In this document: piece by piece, positions 1 through 11,720 of the stretch
Numbering within the stretch: position 1 is the stretch's first letter
Layout: every line of letters begins with the position of its first letter
Source of the DNA: Centrapalus pauciflorus
Lineage: Eukaryota; Streptophyta; Magnoliopsida; Asterales; Asteraceae
Direction of reading: 5' to 3'
NCBI GenBank assembly: GCA_020465985.1
Contig: JAANYP010001197.1
Span: 450,289-514,288, forward strand
Length of the DNA stretch: 64,000 nucleotides
Notes under the pieces: generated by a model
Told to the model about the DNA's origin: nothing
The model's database searches: none
The model's input: only the letters and a program-made list of their open reading frames with translations
Position numbers and translations under genes: made by a program

Positions 1-913
1 TTAGTTCCACGTTTAAAAACGCAGTCTTTACATCCATTTGGTAAACAGTAAAATTTTTATGAGCAGCAAATGCTAGAAACATCCTAATTGCTTATATTCT
101 TGCAACTGGAGCGAAAGTCTCATCATAATCGATCCCTTCTTGTTGACTGTATCCTTTGGCAACGAGTCGTGCTTTGTTACGAATGATGACACCATGTTCA
201 TCCTTCTTATTCTTGAAAATCCACTTCGTGCCAATTATTGATTTATCTTTAGGTTGCTCTACCAATCTCCAGACCTTCAACCTTTCGAATTGATTCAGTT
301 CTTCTTGCATTGCCACAATCCAATCAGCATCCAGAAGAGCTTCTTTCACATTCTTTGGCTCAATTTTGCTGAGAAAGTTGGAAAATAAGCACTCATTTAT
401 TGTTGCTCTTCTGGTTTGGACTGATGCAGAAGGATCACCAATGATATTTTCTGTTGGGTGATTTCTTGTCCACTTAAAGGTATGTGGATACGGTTGAATG
501 TGGTCTTGATTGGGATTTAAGTCTAAGTAGGGAAGTCAGGGGTTAGCTTCGGATGTAGATGGTATATTATCTAAGATAGGAGTTTCTGAGTGTTCAGATG
601 GTAAGGGGGTTTCAAAAGATTCTGGAGGTTGAATGGGTTGTACACTATCAGTAGGTAAATGCACATCTGTCGTTGAAGCTTCTCCAGTTTCTTCTAAAAT
701 TGGTTGATGAGAATTATCCGAGACTACGACGAGATCTCCAGTAATCCTGTCAGGCACCAAATTTAAAACATTAGGTTTGGGCTTTTCAAAGTAGTCTTCA
801 TAGAAATTCTCGAACAGTTTATTTAAATCTGAATTATCTGCATTCTGTTCAGTTGACTTCATAGAATTCAGCTTGTTATGTTCGGGTCCTGAACTGGTAT
901 GTTCAGAAGCCAT
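1..913 (-). pseudogene. copia linker and N-terminal reverse transcriptase
   Basis: One frame runs from 913 to the window edge. Codons at 913-538 encode a Ser/Pro/Glu-rich linker beginning MASEHTSSGPEH, of the type that joins integrase and RT in copia polyproteins. After a TGA at 536-538 the frame continues through KWTRNHP to the RT_2 domain (WRLVEQPKDKSIIGTKWIF, KARLVAKGYSQQEGIDY, ETFAPVARI). A TAA at 92-94 interrupts the domain, and the conserved MDVKTAFLN motif lies beyond it near the edge. The YxDD catalytic motif is outside the window. Non-functional as it stands. Confidence 0.9.
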
Positions 914-933
914 TACTACGCCTTCATCAAATT

Positions 934-1930
934 TTACATCACGCTTTCATTGACTGTCTTGGTCCGCTTGTTGTAGACCCGGAAAGCTACCGACTCCTTC
1001 AAATACCCAATGAAGATACCTTCATCAGCTTTTTGATTTAATTTTCCCAGATTGCTTTTGTCATTTAATATGAAGCACCTGCATCCAAAGACATGGAAAA
1101 ATTTAACATTACGTACCCGTTTGTTTATTAGTTCATACGGAGTCTTTCCGAATCGTTTATTGATTATTGATCGGTTCTGCGTGAAACAAGCTGTTGCAAC
1201 GGCTTCAGCCCATAGGAATAACGGAAGATTGGAATATACCAGCATCGTTCTTGCAGATTCCACCAGTGTCCGATTTCTTCGTTCAACGACACCATTTTGT
1301 TGTGGAGTACAAGCGGCTGAAAATTGATGTTTTATTCCCACAGAATTCAAAAATGATACGAGAGATTTGTTCTTGAATTCTGTCCCGTTATCTGATCTGA
1401 TGGTCTGAACTGAAAGCTGCAACTTTACTTGAATTCTTCGGATGAAGTCTATTGTGATTTCAATAGCATCAGATTTGGAACGCAGGAAGAAAACCCATGT
1501 GTATCTGGAGTAGTCATCGACTATTACCAACACATATCGTTTCTTGTTTTTACTTTGTACTCTCATTGGTCCACACAGATCCATATGTAGCAATTCCAGT
1601 GCTCTCGTTGATGAGTGTTCTGTTTTGGACTTGTGTGAAGCTCTAGTCATCTTTCCTTTCCCACAAGCGGCGCACAACTGCTTCTTTTGAAATTTGAGAG
1701 TTGGTAGCCCTTTAACTAACCCGCCTTTTGCTAGGTTGGTTAATTCGTTAAAATTCAGATGTGAAAGACGACGATGCCATAGCCAAGATGTTTTAGATGT
1801 TGCTTTTGACATTAAGCAGACATCCTTTTTTCAGATTGATTGAGACTAGGTCAATTGAGTACAAATTGGTTTTCCGGTTCCCTGCTAGGATTTCTTTTCC
1901 TTCTCCAGATCTTATGTTACACCGATTTTC
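934..1930 (-). pseudogene. copia GAG-pre-integrase and integrase domains
   Basis: The main open piece (934-1812) is 292 codons. It starts with an H-x3-H / C-x2-C zinc-binding region (HRRLSHLNF, then CAACGKGK), followed by the integrase core with all three acidic catalytic positions visible: MDLCGP, SDNGTEF and NGVVERRNRT. It inserts retroelement cDNA into host DNA. A short upstream piece in another frame (about 1793-1930; AGNRKTNLYSIDL) is the region that normally precedes the zinc domain, so there is a frameshift at about 1800. The frame ends at 934-936; the linker continues in a different frame from 913, pointing to a small deletion near 937. Confidence 0.9.
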
Positions 1931-2099
1931 GCAAGGCCGAAGCCTTTCGGCTTCAGTATACCGCACACCCTTATAGTAAAAAAACATTAAATGTTTAAGT
2001 TGAATTGAATTTTTGATAAACTAAATATATGTTTATATCACATGCATATAATAATTGTAATTTGTTTATAAGTTTATATTCTGATAAAATAATTAGTTG

Positions 2100-2130
2100 T
2101 ATGTATGTATGTATGTGTGTGTGTGTGTGT
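2100..2130. repeat. (GTAT)n then (GT)n microsatellite
   Basis: Four GTAT units followed by about eight GT units. Confidence 0.9.
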
Positions 2131-2383
2131 TACGTGTCGCGTCCTCGGTTACTAAAAATTTTGTTTATTCGCCTCGCCTAATTTTTCATATATAGTTCTT
2201 CTTAATTAGTTATCTAATTTATTTCTAAAATTTTAAGTATGAATATAATTAAGTACTACATAATTTAACTTCTATAAATAAAAAATAATATTTTTAAATG
2301 ATTTAAATAACTTGCATATTTAACTCCTAACGTTAGCTAACAATGCATTATTTTATGGGAAATATTACAAAAAAACCAACGCA

Positions 2384-2640
2384 CTTTTGATATTTTTCGA
2401 TTAAGTCCATGTACCAAAAATGTTTCCATAAAAGTCCTTCAACTTGAAATTTTTTACTAATTGTGTTGTTTTATGGGATTTTTAAAGATTTTTCAGATGT
2501 TTTTCATAAAATTTCGTGAAGTTAAAGGACTTTTATGGAATTTTATGTGCAATGATTTTTAGGAAAACGTTTTTAAGTTGTGTGACTTTTATAGAAACGT
2601 TTTTGGTGCAATGACTTATTTGAAAAATACTGAAATAGTT
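2384..2640. repeat. foldback (MITE-like) inverted repeat
   Basis: The left arm at 2384-2450 (core ACCAAAAATGTTTCCATAAA) is matched in reverse complement by 2571-2640 (core TTTATAGAAACGTTTTTGGT). Roughly three quarters of positions agree over about 65 bp. A third, partial copy (AAAGGACTTTTATGG) lies at 2525-2540 in the spacer. No convincing target duplication was found. Confidence 0.55.
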
Positions 2641-2907
2641 TATAATTTATTTAATTATAAACATTTTAAAGTTTTATTCTATGTAAAAAATTAATTTTTT
2701 ATTTATACATAAAAATCTAAAAATAAAAAGTGTTAAAAAGATAAGAGATAGATACTATTCATACATATTTAAATATAGAAAAAATTTAGTTATCCTTAAT
2801 AACAACAAATGATACTATTTGCATATTTTTTTAGAAAAAAATAAACATGTTTGTATGTAATTGATGTTTTATGTAAAATTTTAGTAAACATTAATTTTTT
2901 AAAATAT

Positions 2908-2934
2908 CCAGGTAATACGTGGGTTAATTACTAG
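2908..2934 (+). mobile_element. possible Helitron 3' terminus
   Basis: An imperfect hairpin (CCAGGTAATACGTGG, 2908-2922) is followed after 8 bases by CTAG (2931-2934) and then T. That is the layout of a Helitron 3' end: hairpin, then CTRR, inserted before T. The 5' end was not identified, so extent and family are unknown. Confidence 0.3.
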
Positions 2935-3261
2935 TTATAATATTAAAGCATTAATGGTCAACAAGTCAAGAATTCTTAGGCACAACTTCTTTGTATGACG
3001 TACAACCATATTTTTCTATCATTCTTGAAAATTAGGAGATACACCCTTTAATTTAGATATGGGATTTTAAGTAAAAAAAAAAAAAGTTAAATTCATTTTA
3101 CATAACTTTTTCACCTTCAAATGTTCGTTTGAAGTTTAATGAACAAATGATTATTTGTTATAAAAATATTTATCTTTATCTATTGTTTTGTCATGTCTTT
3201 AAAACTATTTGATTTTATAAGGTTAGTGATAGGAAAGTATTGCTATTTAAACTAATGCTTA

Positions 3262-3337
3262 TCAAAAGGTACATCGTTGGACTAAAGTTGTACCATTGAA
3301 AGTAAACGTATTAACATGACGGGTGTTAGATGATAGT
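3262..3337 (+). pseudogene. LINE 3' coding remnant, left piece (split by element A)
   Basis: Frame-consistent residues RWTKVVPLKVNV appear just before the element A insertion point. They read on, across the insertion, into the LINE zinc-finger region at 11721. This is the segment between RT and the C-terminal zf-RVT domain of plant L1-type elements. It contains one stop (TGA). The 5' part of the LINE is absent; homology starts near 3262, as in a 5'-truncated insertion. Confidence 0.6.
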
Positions 3338-4461
3338 TGATAAGACTGTATTATTGCGTGTTTTCAGTAGTTTTAAAGGCACATATATGCATTTTCACTT
3401 CGAAACTGTCGTACTTTTACATCATATTTGTGTTTCAGGATCCGGAAGTCATTTCAAAGCACCACGAGAAAATTCAGCTCAAAAGGCGCAGGTCCGGGAG
3501 TAGAGCTACGCCCAGGTCTACGCCACCCTACGCCCCAAAACAATAAAATTTCGAGTTCAAGATCAATTCCAGCGCAGGCTGGTGTACCCCCGGGCACAGG
3601 GGGGGCGCAGGCTATGCCCCTGCGGCATAAAAACCCTGCAGATGCGGTTTTTATCCCAAAACCCTACTTTCCATCTCCTCTATAAATGGAGATCGTTTGC
3701 AATCATTTTTGGAGAGTCCCAAAGTGTTGAAAAAAGCGGCGAAGCCATGCCGGAGTGGATTCACGATTCAAGTACGTAGAAGGTGGATTGTAATCGTTCA
3801 AGCCTACGATGATGTCTCCAACCATTCCCGGTGAAGAGCACACGATGAGCGGCTAAACACCATAGTCGTTTGCTGAGGATCTACGACTAAGTTTTACATT
3901 CTTGAATTTCATATCATGTTTTGATCTATTTCGTGTTTATTGAATATTTTGTGTGTAATGCAAATGAAAAGCATTCGGTTATTATTATGAGTAAATGTTT
4001 TGATTGGTAAAAGCAAGATAGTTCATAGTGATATTATTATTTAGGTCGAGTCCATTAGTTTTGGGATTAAGACAAGTAATGAATTTTGCATGCGCTATGC
4101 CGAGATTTATTGGTTAAAATATTTATGATTAATTTGACTACGCAATTAATTATGTCTATGTGGTTGTTGCATGGAATTCAAGTGAGTAATAACTTATGCC
4201 CTAGTGATCCATAAATGGTTATCTTCAAATTGTTTTGTTAATCAATTCGTTAGTTGCTTGCTGTTATTTTAGTCATAATTTAGTCGTAATCATTATTCCA
4301 AACAAATCACTCAATTCACAATTTAATCGTTTTTAATAAACTAAAGAAACTAGCTAATCAACCCTAATTCACATACGCACTCCCTGCGGATTCGACCCTT
4401 ACTTCGCTAAGCTAGTAGTTAGATTTAAGGTAATTTCTACGGGCCACAATGACGACTCTCA
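3338..4461 (+). repeat. element A 5' LTR
   Basis: 1124 bp, beginning TGATAAG and ending CTCTCA, homologous to the 3' LTR at 10691-11720. It carries about 110 bp (roughly 3570-3665, GC-rich with GCGCAGGC and CCCCCGGGCAC) that the 3' LTR lacks. Numerous point differences between the two LTRs show the insertion is not recent. Confidence 0.92.
3681..3687 (+). promoter_or_regulatory. TATA box in element A 5' LTR
   Basis: TATAAAT preceded by a CT-rich tract and conserved in the 3' LTR (10938-10945), where the two LTRs otherwise differ. This is the likely core promoter of the retrotransposon. Confidence 0.6.
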
Positions 4462-4466
4462 GATTT

Positions 4467-4484
4467 TGGCGTCGTTGTCGGGAA
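4467..4484 (+). other. primer binding site, decayed tRNA-Asp type
   Basis: TGGCGTCGTTGTCGGGAA lies five bases after the LTR. It matches the complement of the plant tRNA-Asp 3' end at 15 of 18 positions. The three mismatches are C-to-T or G-to-A transitions. Element C keeps the undamaged version. Confidence 0.85.
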
Positions 4485-4762
4485 GTGGTAAGCGCTTGTT
4501 CGGGCTAGTAAGTTAGCTCTGCCTTAATTTATGTAACATCCCTATTTTTTCAAGTACATGTAATTTACAATTTTAAGAACTCAGTTATTGTATTAATGGA
4601 ACATTATATTAAGTTAAGCAAAATTTTGATCATATTATCAGTTAACTGAGAAAATACGAAGTTGAGGGGTATAATGTGCAAATAGGTCAAAGTAGCAAAT
4701 AAAAAGATGGAAACCCTTCATTTCAACATTCATACTCTCTCTACTCTCTCTCTCTCTAAACC

Positions 4763-4868
<106 letters not shown>

Positions 4869-5164
4869 CTTCAATTCAAGGAACACACAAGAATCAACAA
4901 TTTCAAGTGCAAAAAGTTGGATTCAAGTTGCAATCTAGGAACTATAACTACTACAACAAACATTTTGAGGTAAGATTTATACAAAACTTGCAAATTTAAG
5001 TGATTATTGGTTCGGTTTTTATGAAAACCGATTTCTAATATTAGTGATACAAATGTTATTGCATGTTGGATATTATTGTTGAAATGTTAAAATCGAGCAT
5101 GTATGATGTAGTATACCAAACATAATTTCTGGAAAATGTTGGAAAATTTCTAAGTATGAACTCG

Positions 5165-5392
5165 GATCAGTATGGACCGAATTCGGGCCCTGTTCATCCA
5201 TTTCGGACCAATGTTCCATTTCGGACCATACCTAGTTCGGACCAATACTCAACTTCGGACCACCCCATTTCGGACCCTGCAAATTCGGACCATCACCCAG
5301 TTCGGACTCCACATCATTTCGGTCCTACCCCAATTCGGACCATCCGGATTTCGGATCCATCCGAATTCGGATGTGGTCCGAATTCAGTTGGA
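5165..5392 (+). repeat. degenerate TTCGGACCA array in LTR
   Basis: About a dozen copies of (A)TTCGGACCA with variable spacers, plus palindromic forms such as CCGAATTCGG. The equivalent arrays on the other strand in element B are at 18660-18860 and 25430-25580, with different unit numbers. Confidence 0.85.
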
Positions 5393-6642
5393 AATTCATT
5401 TAATTTTTAGGATTTAAGATTTAAGCAATTACTGACATTAATTCACTATTACACTTACTTTACAGATCATTGTGGTGTTGTTTAACACACATTGATTCAG
5501 AGACACGATACACTATACCAACCACTGTGAGTTAAAGATTATCATTCTAACATTTATTGTTTTTGCATTCACACTTTTACTATTCAATGGCATGTTCACA
5601 TTGTTCAATACATCAATTGCCACTCATGATTACTTTGTTGTTATGATGCACATTCGTACTTGACATGTAACACACATGTAGCCAGCGTTCGTTTGAAAGT
5701 GCATCAATTTACATCATGCTTGCACTGCATGATCATTACTTCACAATCTGATGCGACCTGGACTGGGGCTGACAGCAGGCCACTGTCGGGGACTGATCAT
5801 CCCACTCGTTATCCTGGTCAGGTTCGGCACGTCCCCGATCAGCATTTGAACTGCCAACCCCATGCTAGCACTGCATGGTTTTTCACATACTACGAGGCTT
5901 GCACTGCCTGTACACACATACATTGGGGCTTACACTGCCCATGGTTACGCAATGCTTGTAAAGAAATATTTGTTGTTTGCATAATCTGTTATCTCACTAA
6001 GCATTAGCTTACTGTTGACTCACAATGTTTTCAGGCAAAGGCAAAAGTGTAGCAGGACCTTCTACTTAAGCATTTCACTTCAATATCCCGGAGACTTTAG
6101 AAGCTATTGGTACTTGAATGTAATAGCTTTGGGCTGGGATTTACTACTTTCAAAACAATTTGTGATGTTGTAATAGTTAGACTTTATCACTGTAGACATG
6201 TATTCTATTGCTTTAGTGTGGAACTGCTGAAATCTGAATTAAGCATCAATTTTAATTATCATGTTATTCATTGGGTTGTTTGTCGATCCTGGTGATTACA
6301 ATTATACTATCAAAATATGAGGTTGTCACAATTTAGGTTAGAGTAGGTTAGTACTTTATATTGGATTATTTCCGTATTTTCATTTCTATTCATTAAAAAG
6401 CAAAAAAAAAAAAATCATAAAAAATGGTAATTGTAGTCACTCTACTTTTACCACAAAAAATTAAAAAATAATAAAAAATAATAAAATAATAAAACCAATT
6501 AGTTTACTAAGTACTGAAGTTCAAGAGTAATCTAAGGTGCGCGGAGGACGTAATTAAGCAAGAGGAAGAAATTCCAACTTTCGAGTAGCCGAATTTATCA
6601 ATAAATCTCGAAGCCGAAATACCAGAGCCTTTAATTGTCGAA

Positions 6643-7830
6643 ATGGGTGACCAATTAAGAAGAACTGTCGAGTCACATTATCGCCCTGGTGATGTGCTCG
6701 ACCACTCACCTATTCGATATCCGGAAAATGAGAACGAACCCGAAGTTCGACCTCAATTATTCCAAATTCTTCCTATCTTTAGAGGTATGCCTAGTGAGGA
6801 ACCCTACGAGCATTTAACTGAATTCACAGCTATTTGTAAAGCTAATAATGTTCGGGGTATAACCGCTGACGGTTTAAAACTTCGATTATTCCATTTCTCT
6901 TTGAAAGAAAAAGCCAAAAATTGGTTTGTGTCGCTACCCACCAATATCATCACAACCTGGGATCAAATGAAGCACGTAATTTCTCGTTGAGTATTACCCC
7001 ATAAGTAAAACCACTGAGAAACGAAAAGAGATCATTGGTTTCAAATAAAAAACCTGGTGAACAATGTTATGAGGCATTTGATTGGATGAACGAATTGCTA
7101 AGAGCTTGTCCACGCCATGAAGTTCCAAAATGGATGCTCGTCAAAACTTTCTTTGATGGTGTGAGGCAAGAAAGTCAGAACATGATCACCGCGGCTACTG
7201 GTGGCACATTCTTAGCTAAAGAAGATGATGATGGTTGGGAATTACAAAATCAACTCAGTAAAGGTCTCAAAGTTTAAGCCGGTTCTGAAAATAATATCGG
7301 AGTTCAGGTGATGGATATAGATAATGCCTGGAAACTTGAAGTAAAGAGTGAAATCTCAGAACTCGGAAAGAAGATAGATCAACTGATAAGGAGTTTTAGC
7401 CAAAACACCACTGCATCAGTTAATTGCGTAATTTGCGGAGATCCATCTCATCATTCTGAAGCATGTCCTCAAGTGCAATCCACTAAGGAATATGCTAAAG
7501 AAGTATATGGTTTTAGAGCTCATCGGGAGAGGGATAACCTATTTTCGGAAACCTACAATCCGGGATGGAGAAATCATCCTAATTTTCAATGGAAAAATGA
7601 TCAGTCTACCGATCATCAGTCTAAACCAATGTATGAACCACCACGAAGTGAATATCAATATGGTTCAACTTCTACTGCTAAGGATGAGAGATATTACAAT
7701 CTGAACCAACGTGATCAACCTCACTTTCATATGGAGACGAATACGAGTTCTTCACAATTCTCGGAGTTTGCGGAATCAATATCCCATTGTTCAAAGCTAT
7801 TCAACAAATACCCTCTTATGCTAAATTCTT
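6643..7830 (+). pseudogene. element A gag (capsid and zinc knuckle)
   Basis: Pieces in shifting frames at 6643-6990, 7035-7277 and 7308-7832 encode an Athila/Tat-type Gag. The capsid region has RPQLFQILPIFRGMPSEEP, LKLRLFHFSLKEKAKNWF, TTWDQM, then EAFDWMNELLRACPRHEVPK and FFDGV. A CCHC zinc knuckle, CVICGDPSHHSEAC, lies near 7423-7465. Gag forms the virus-like particle and binds the RNA. A stop at about 6988-6990 and a frame change separate the first two pieces. A further stop at 7275-7277 and later frame changes follow, so no full Gag can be made. The homologous region of element C is 42309-43921. Confidence 0.88.
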
Positions 7831-8605
7831 AAAAGATCTTTGCACGCAAAAAAGAAAGTTCAAGGTCTCGCTTCCCAAGCAGATCAATTTAACTGAGCAA
7901 GTGAGTGCAGTGATTTCTAATTCTTTGCCACCAAAGCTGAAAGATCTTGGATCATCTTTCATTCCATAACAATTGGCAATGTGCATATGAAAAAGGCATT
8001 ACTCGACCTTGGAGCTAGTGTAAACATTTTACCTGGAAATTTGTTTGATAAACTTTATATAGGCCAGTTACAAACCACTGATATAGTCTTACAGCTGGCA
8101 AAACGTTCGACAAAATATCCAAGGGGTATCTTATCGGATGTTATAGTAAAAGTAGAAGACTTCTACTATCCGGTTGACTTCTTAGTCTTAGATATAGAGA
8201 GTTCTTTTGGAGAGAACCAGCCAACCATTATCTTAGGCAGACTGTTTAGCTACAATTAATGCTCAAATCAATTGTAGAATGAGGGCTGTAGATATTGCCT
8301 TTGGGAATCGCAAGCTGCGATTAAATGTATTCAATGCTTCCACCACTGCTTCAGTTGATTTAGAATTTTACATAATGAATGCAGTGGATGAGCTTAAGCA
8401 GCACAGTTCATTAATCAATGTCAATGATACCACCGAATTATTCCTTGCTGAGCACGACACTGCTACAATGAACACTGAGAAGTGCAATGAACTTGAGGCA
8501 GTCATGGAATCCACAGTGAAACCTAAAAAACCACCGTGGACCCATAAGACTGAGAAATTACTAACTGATTTGCCTCATTCTGCAAGGCCTTCAATAGAAC
8601 AATAA
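7787..8605 (+). pseudogene. element A aspartic protease region
   Basis: Residues after Gag (IQQIPSYAKFLKDLCTQKRK, then KKALLDLGASVNILPGNLFD) match the retropepsin region of Athila/Tat elements. The active-site block has the D-x-G-A form typical of this branch (LDLGAS near 8000). It continues through LVLDIESSFGENQPTIILGR and a C-terminal linker ending about 8605. The frame changes near 7970 and again near 8260. The protease would cleave the Gag-Pol polyprotein. Confidence 0.85.
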
Positions 8606-8626
8606 CCTGTTCTAGAGTTAAAAGCC

Positions 8627-9055
8627 TTGCCTGTTCATTTGAAGTATGCCTTCTTAGGTCAGAATGACACTCTATCAGTCATTATTTCGTCAGATCTGAC
8701 TGAGGCACAAGAAAAAGTCCTACTACAAGTACTAGTAAAGTATAAAGAGGCAGTATGTTGGACAATAGCAGATATGAAAGGAAGCAATCCTACTTTGCGT
8801 ATGCATCGAATCATTGTTGATCCCGGAGCTAAACCAGTAAGAGATGCACGAAGGAGGCTGAATCCCGCACAGATGAATTACACCACTATGGAAAAGGAAT
8901 TACTAGCCGTACTATTTGCCCTTGATAAATTCAGATCATATATTTGGGGGACAAAAGTAATTGTGTACTTACCTGATCAAATTAGGGACTCCTTCCCTGA
9001 TGAACAATTATTGTCAATTTTTATAATACCACGGTTTCCATTAGACACAAATTAA
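8627..9055 (+). pseudogene. element A pol scrap with RT deleted
   Basis: The frame starts with the segment before RT (HLKYAFLGQNDTLSVIISSD, ARRRLNP). At about 8868 it jumps directly to the RNase H middle (NYTTMEKELLAVLFALDKF). At about 8968 it jumps again to the region before integrase (IRDSFPDEQLL), then ends. Element C retains the missing parts at each jump, so the whole RT, both ends of RNase H and nearly all of integrase were deleted here. The joins are in frame, giving a 142-codon open frame of no known function. Confidence 0.88.
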
Positions 9056-10690
9056 ACTTATGGGCCACTAGTAATATGCTAGTCTAAAACTAATCAGGTT
9101 AAAAGATCCCAAACATAGTTAGGCTAGTATAGGAGCAGTACGTCTGGCTGAAGACGTAAAACTTAGCGCTTCCTGTGAGGTAACCTAGAGTACTTTGTGG
9201 GTGTGTTTTTATGGAAACCCTCACGAGACAACACTCGTCCACTCAGGATAACGAGAGGTTTAACGGCTTGTCGCACGTGCTAAGTGCAATCGCGATTCCC
9301 TACGAAAAGACGGATTATTTTTAATTAGTTCTTTATTTTAGTTAAATGTTAGTGTCACCAACTAAGTTGGGAAGGATTTCCAACCCAATTTTAGTTGTTC
9401 CCAGACTTAAGTTTATTTTTATTTGTGCAAGTGTGCTAGTTTAATGAATGTTAATTTTTTACTTTAGTTTCATCTATCCCAAATAAGCAAAGAATTTTAT
9501 TAAGAATGTGATTGTGTTCATTGTCTGCTCATCATAAGTGTGTTTATGTGACGAGGACGTCACAATGGTCTAAGTTGGGAATGGTAGGTTCTATGAAATG
9601 TTTAATATGATCTAACGAGCAAAAAAAAATTATTATTATTATTATACTGAAATTTGACCACTTGGGCAGAGAGCTAAGGCATATCATGAACAACAGAACT
9701 GGACATATTGAGAGGGGGTTCGACATCACGAGGAATTTCAGGTTGAGAGTTTTTCAATTATATCTTTGGTCCTTTTCCTCCTTACTAGTGATGAGGTACC
9801 ATCGTTTCTTGCTCTTCACATTTTTCATATTTAGATTTTCTTGTTTGGGTTAGAATTTTAATTTTTGCATTTTTTTCAGTAATTGAGTGTGTTTTATTTT
9901 CATATGCTGAGTCCTGTTGAATGAGATGTTTAGTATCAATGCAGTCTTTTCAATTTCCCCAATGGTTGTTGTTTGCCGATCAGGCCGTGGAAAATGATGA
10001 TACATAGAAAAGTGCACCCATAATTAGTTAGTGTTAGTTTGGAATTCTAGAATTATGTTAAGAGTCGTATTAATAATTAACATTTTAATGTAAGTTGAAT
10101 TTAATTAAGTTAAGGTACATTTGTGCTTAAATGAAAATAATGTGTTAAAAGATTTTGGAAAACTCATGCAATAAGGGGGAGAGCTTAATCATGTTTTGTA
10201 GCCTCAAAAGATTCGGGGGTAACCTAGTTGGTTTGGGAAATTAAGTCCTTTGGGGTACCATTCATGCCTAATCCCTTAAGACCATCTGGTTTGGGAGCGG
10301 TTGACCCAAATCCCGCTACATGGTCAATTTAGAAAAGCTATGATAAAAACACGAGTTAAAAAGAAAAAAAAATATTCAAAGTATGGTAATCAAAAGTAAT
10401 ATTTTTTGTATACATGCATAGAGGGAAAAGATGGTCAAAAGACCCACATGTTTTAAGCTTGTAACCTTGAGCTAAAAGTGTAATTTCAAGGGTGAGATAC
10501 ATTATAATAACTTAAAAGAAATGTGTTTTAACCAAAAATATTCTTTAACTTACATTGAAAATCCTAATGCATTATTTCGAAGGCTGACTTAACCTAGATT
10601 TACTGAATACACTGCTAATGCAATCGATACATAGTTAGTTCTGATTCTAAGACTTGCTCGGGGACGATCAAGAGTTAAGTTGGGGAAGTT
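9056..10690 (+). other. element A 3' untranslated region and polypurine tract
   Basis: Non-coding. 9060-9310 matches the reverse complement of 34620-34860 in element C, and 9540-9600 (GACGAGGACGTCAC, then TCTAAGTTGGG) matches 27840-27905. A (TTA)n run is at 9628-9645. The last bases before the 3' LTR, AAGTTGGGGAAGTT, are the likely polypurine tract that primes second-strand synthesis. Confidence 0.75.
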
Positions 10691-11720
10691 TGATAAGACT
10701 GTATTATTGCGTGTTTTCAGTAGTTTTAAAGGCACATATATGCATTTTCACTTCGTAACTGTCGTACTTTTACATCATATTTGTGTTTCAGGGTCCGGAA
10801 GTCATTTTAAAGCACCACGAGAAAATTGATCTCAAAAGGCGCAGGTCGGGAAGTAGGGCTACGCCCAGGTCTACGCCCCAAAACAGTAAAATTTCAAGTT
10901 CGAGATCAGTTCCAAAAACCATAATTTCCATCTCCTCTATAAATAGAGATCGTTTGCAATCATTTTTGGAGAGTCCCGAAGTGTTGAAAAAAGCGGCGAA
11001 GCCCTGCCTGAGTGGATTCATGATTTAAGTACAAAGAAGGTGGATTGCCATCGTTCGAGCCTACGATGATGTCTCCAACCATTCTCGGTGAAGAGCACAC
11101 GATGAGCGGCTAAACACTATAGCCGTTTGCTGAGGATCTAGGGCTAAGTTTTACATTCTTGAATTTCATTTCACGTTTTGATGTATTTTGTGTTTATTGA
11201 ATATATTGTGTGTAATGCAAATAATAAGCATTCAGTTATAATTATGAGTAAATGTTTTGACTGGTAAAAGCAAGATAGTTCATAGTGGTATTATTCTTTA
11301 TGTCGAGTCCATTAGTTTAAAGATTAAGACAAGTAATGAATTTTGCATGCGCTATGCCGAGATTTATTGGTTAAAATATTTATGATTAATTTGACTACGC
11401 AATTAATTATGTCTATGTGGTTGTTGCATGAAATTCAAGTGAGTAATAACTTATGCCGTAGTGATCCCGAAAATAGTTATCTTCAAATTGCTTTATTAAT
11501 CAATTAGTTAGTTGCTTGCCGTTATTTTAGTCATAATTTAGTCGTAATCATTATTCCAAACAAATCACTCAATTCACAATTTAATCGTTTTTAATAAACT
11601 AAAGAAACTAGCTAATTAACCCTAATTCACATACGCACTCCCTGCGGATTCGACCCTTACTTCGCTAAGCTAGTAGTTAGATTTAAGGTTGTTTCTACGG
11701 GCCACAAGGACGGCTCGCCA
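10691..11720 (+). repeat. element A 3' LTR
   Basis: 1030 bp, starting TGATAAGACTG and ending GGCTCGCCA, followed by the duplication ATAGT. The TATA motif is at 10938-10945. It lacks the GC-rich 110-bp block found in the 5' LTR. Confidence 0.92.

Larger units (their letters stand above)
1..1987 (-). mobile_element. Ty1/copia retrotransposon fragment (integrase to RT), truncated
   Basis: Read on the minus strand this stretch gives, in order, the GAG-pre-integrase zinc region, the integrase core, an acidic linker and the start of the copia-type reverse transcriptase, which continues beyond the left edge. That order (integrase before RT) defines Ty1/copia. No gag or LTR is seen on the 5' side: homology fades at about 1925-1987 and ordinary AT-rich DNA follows. 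The coding region is broken by frameshifts near 1800 and near 937 and by stops at 536-538 and 92-94, so it is a relic. Confidence 0.9.
1988..3261. other. AT-rich intergenic stretch, no gene
   Basis: Strongly AT-rich DNA with many stops in all frames. It contains a short microsatellite, a foldback repeat and a possible Helitron terminus, listed separately. Nothing else recognised. Confidence 0.6.

Noticed and set aside
5156..5417. Frames rich in Arg-Thr-Ile/Phe-Gly-Pro
   Set aside because: By-products of the TTCGGACCA array. The mirrored frames at 18630-18928 and 25397-25713 have the same cause.
5660..6007. 115-codon frame with a peptide (CMIITSQSDATWTGAD) also found at 18063-18326 and 24829-25152
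   Set aside because: It lies within the LTR in all three copies. Similarity reflects LTR homology, the frame ends differ, and LTRs of this family are not expected to code.
7492..7704. 70-codon frame inside element A gag
   Set aside because: An alternative frame of the gag zinc-knuckle region with no support of its own.
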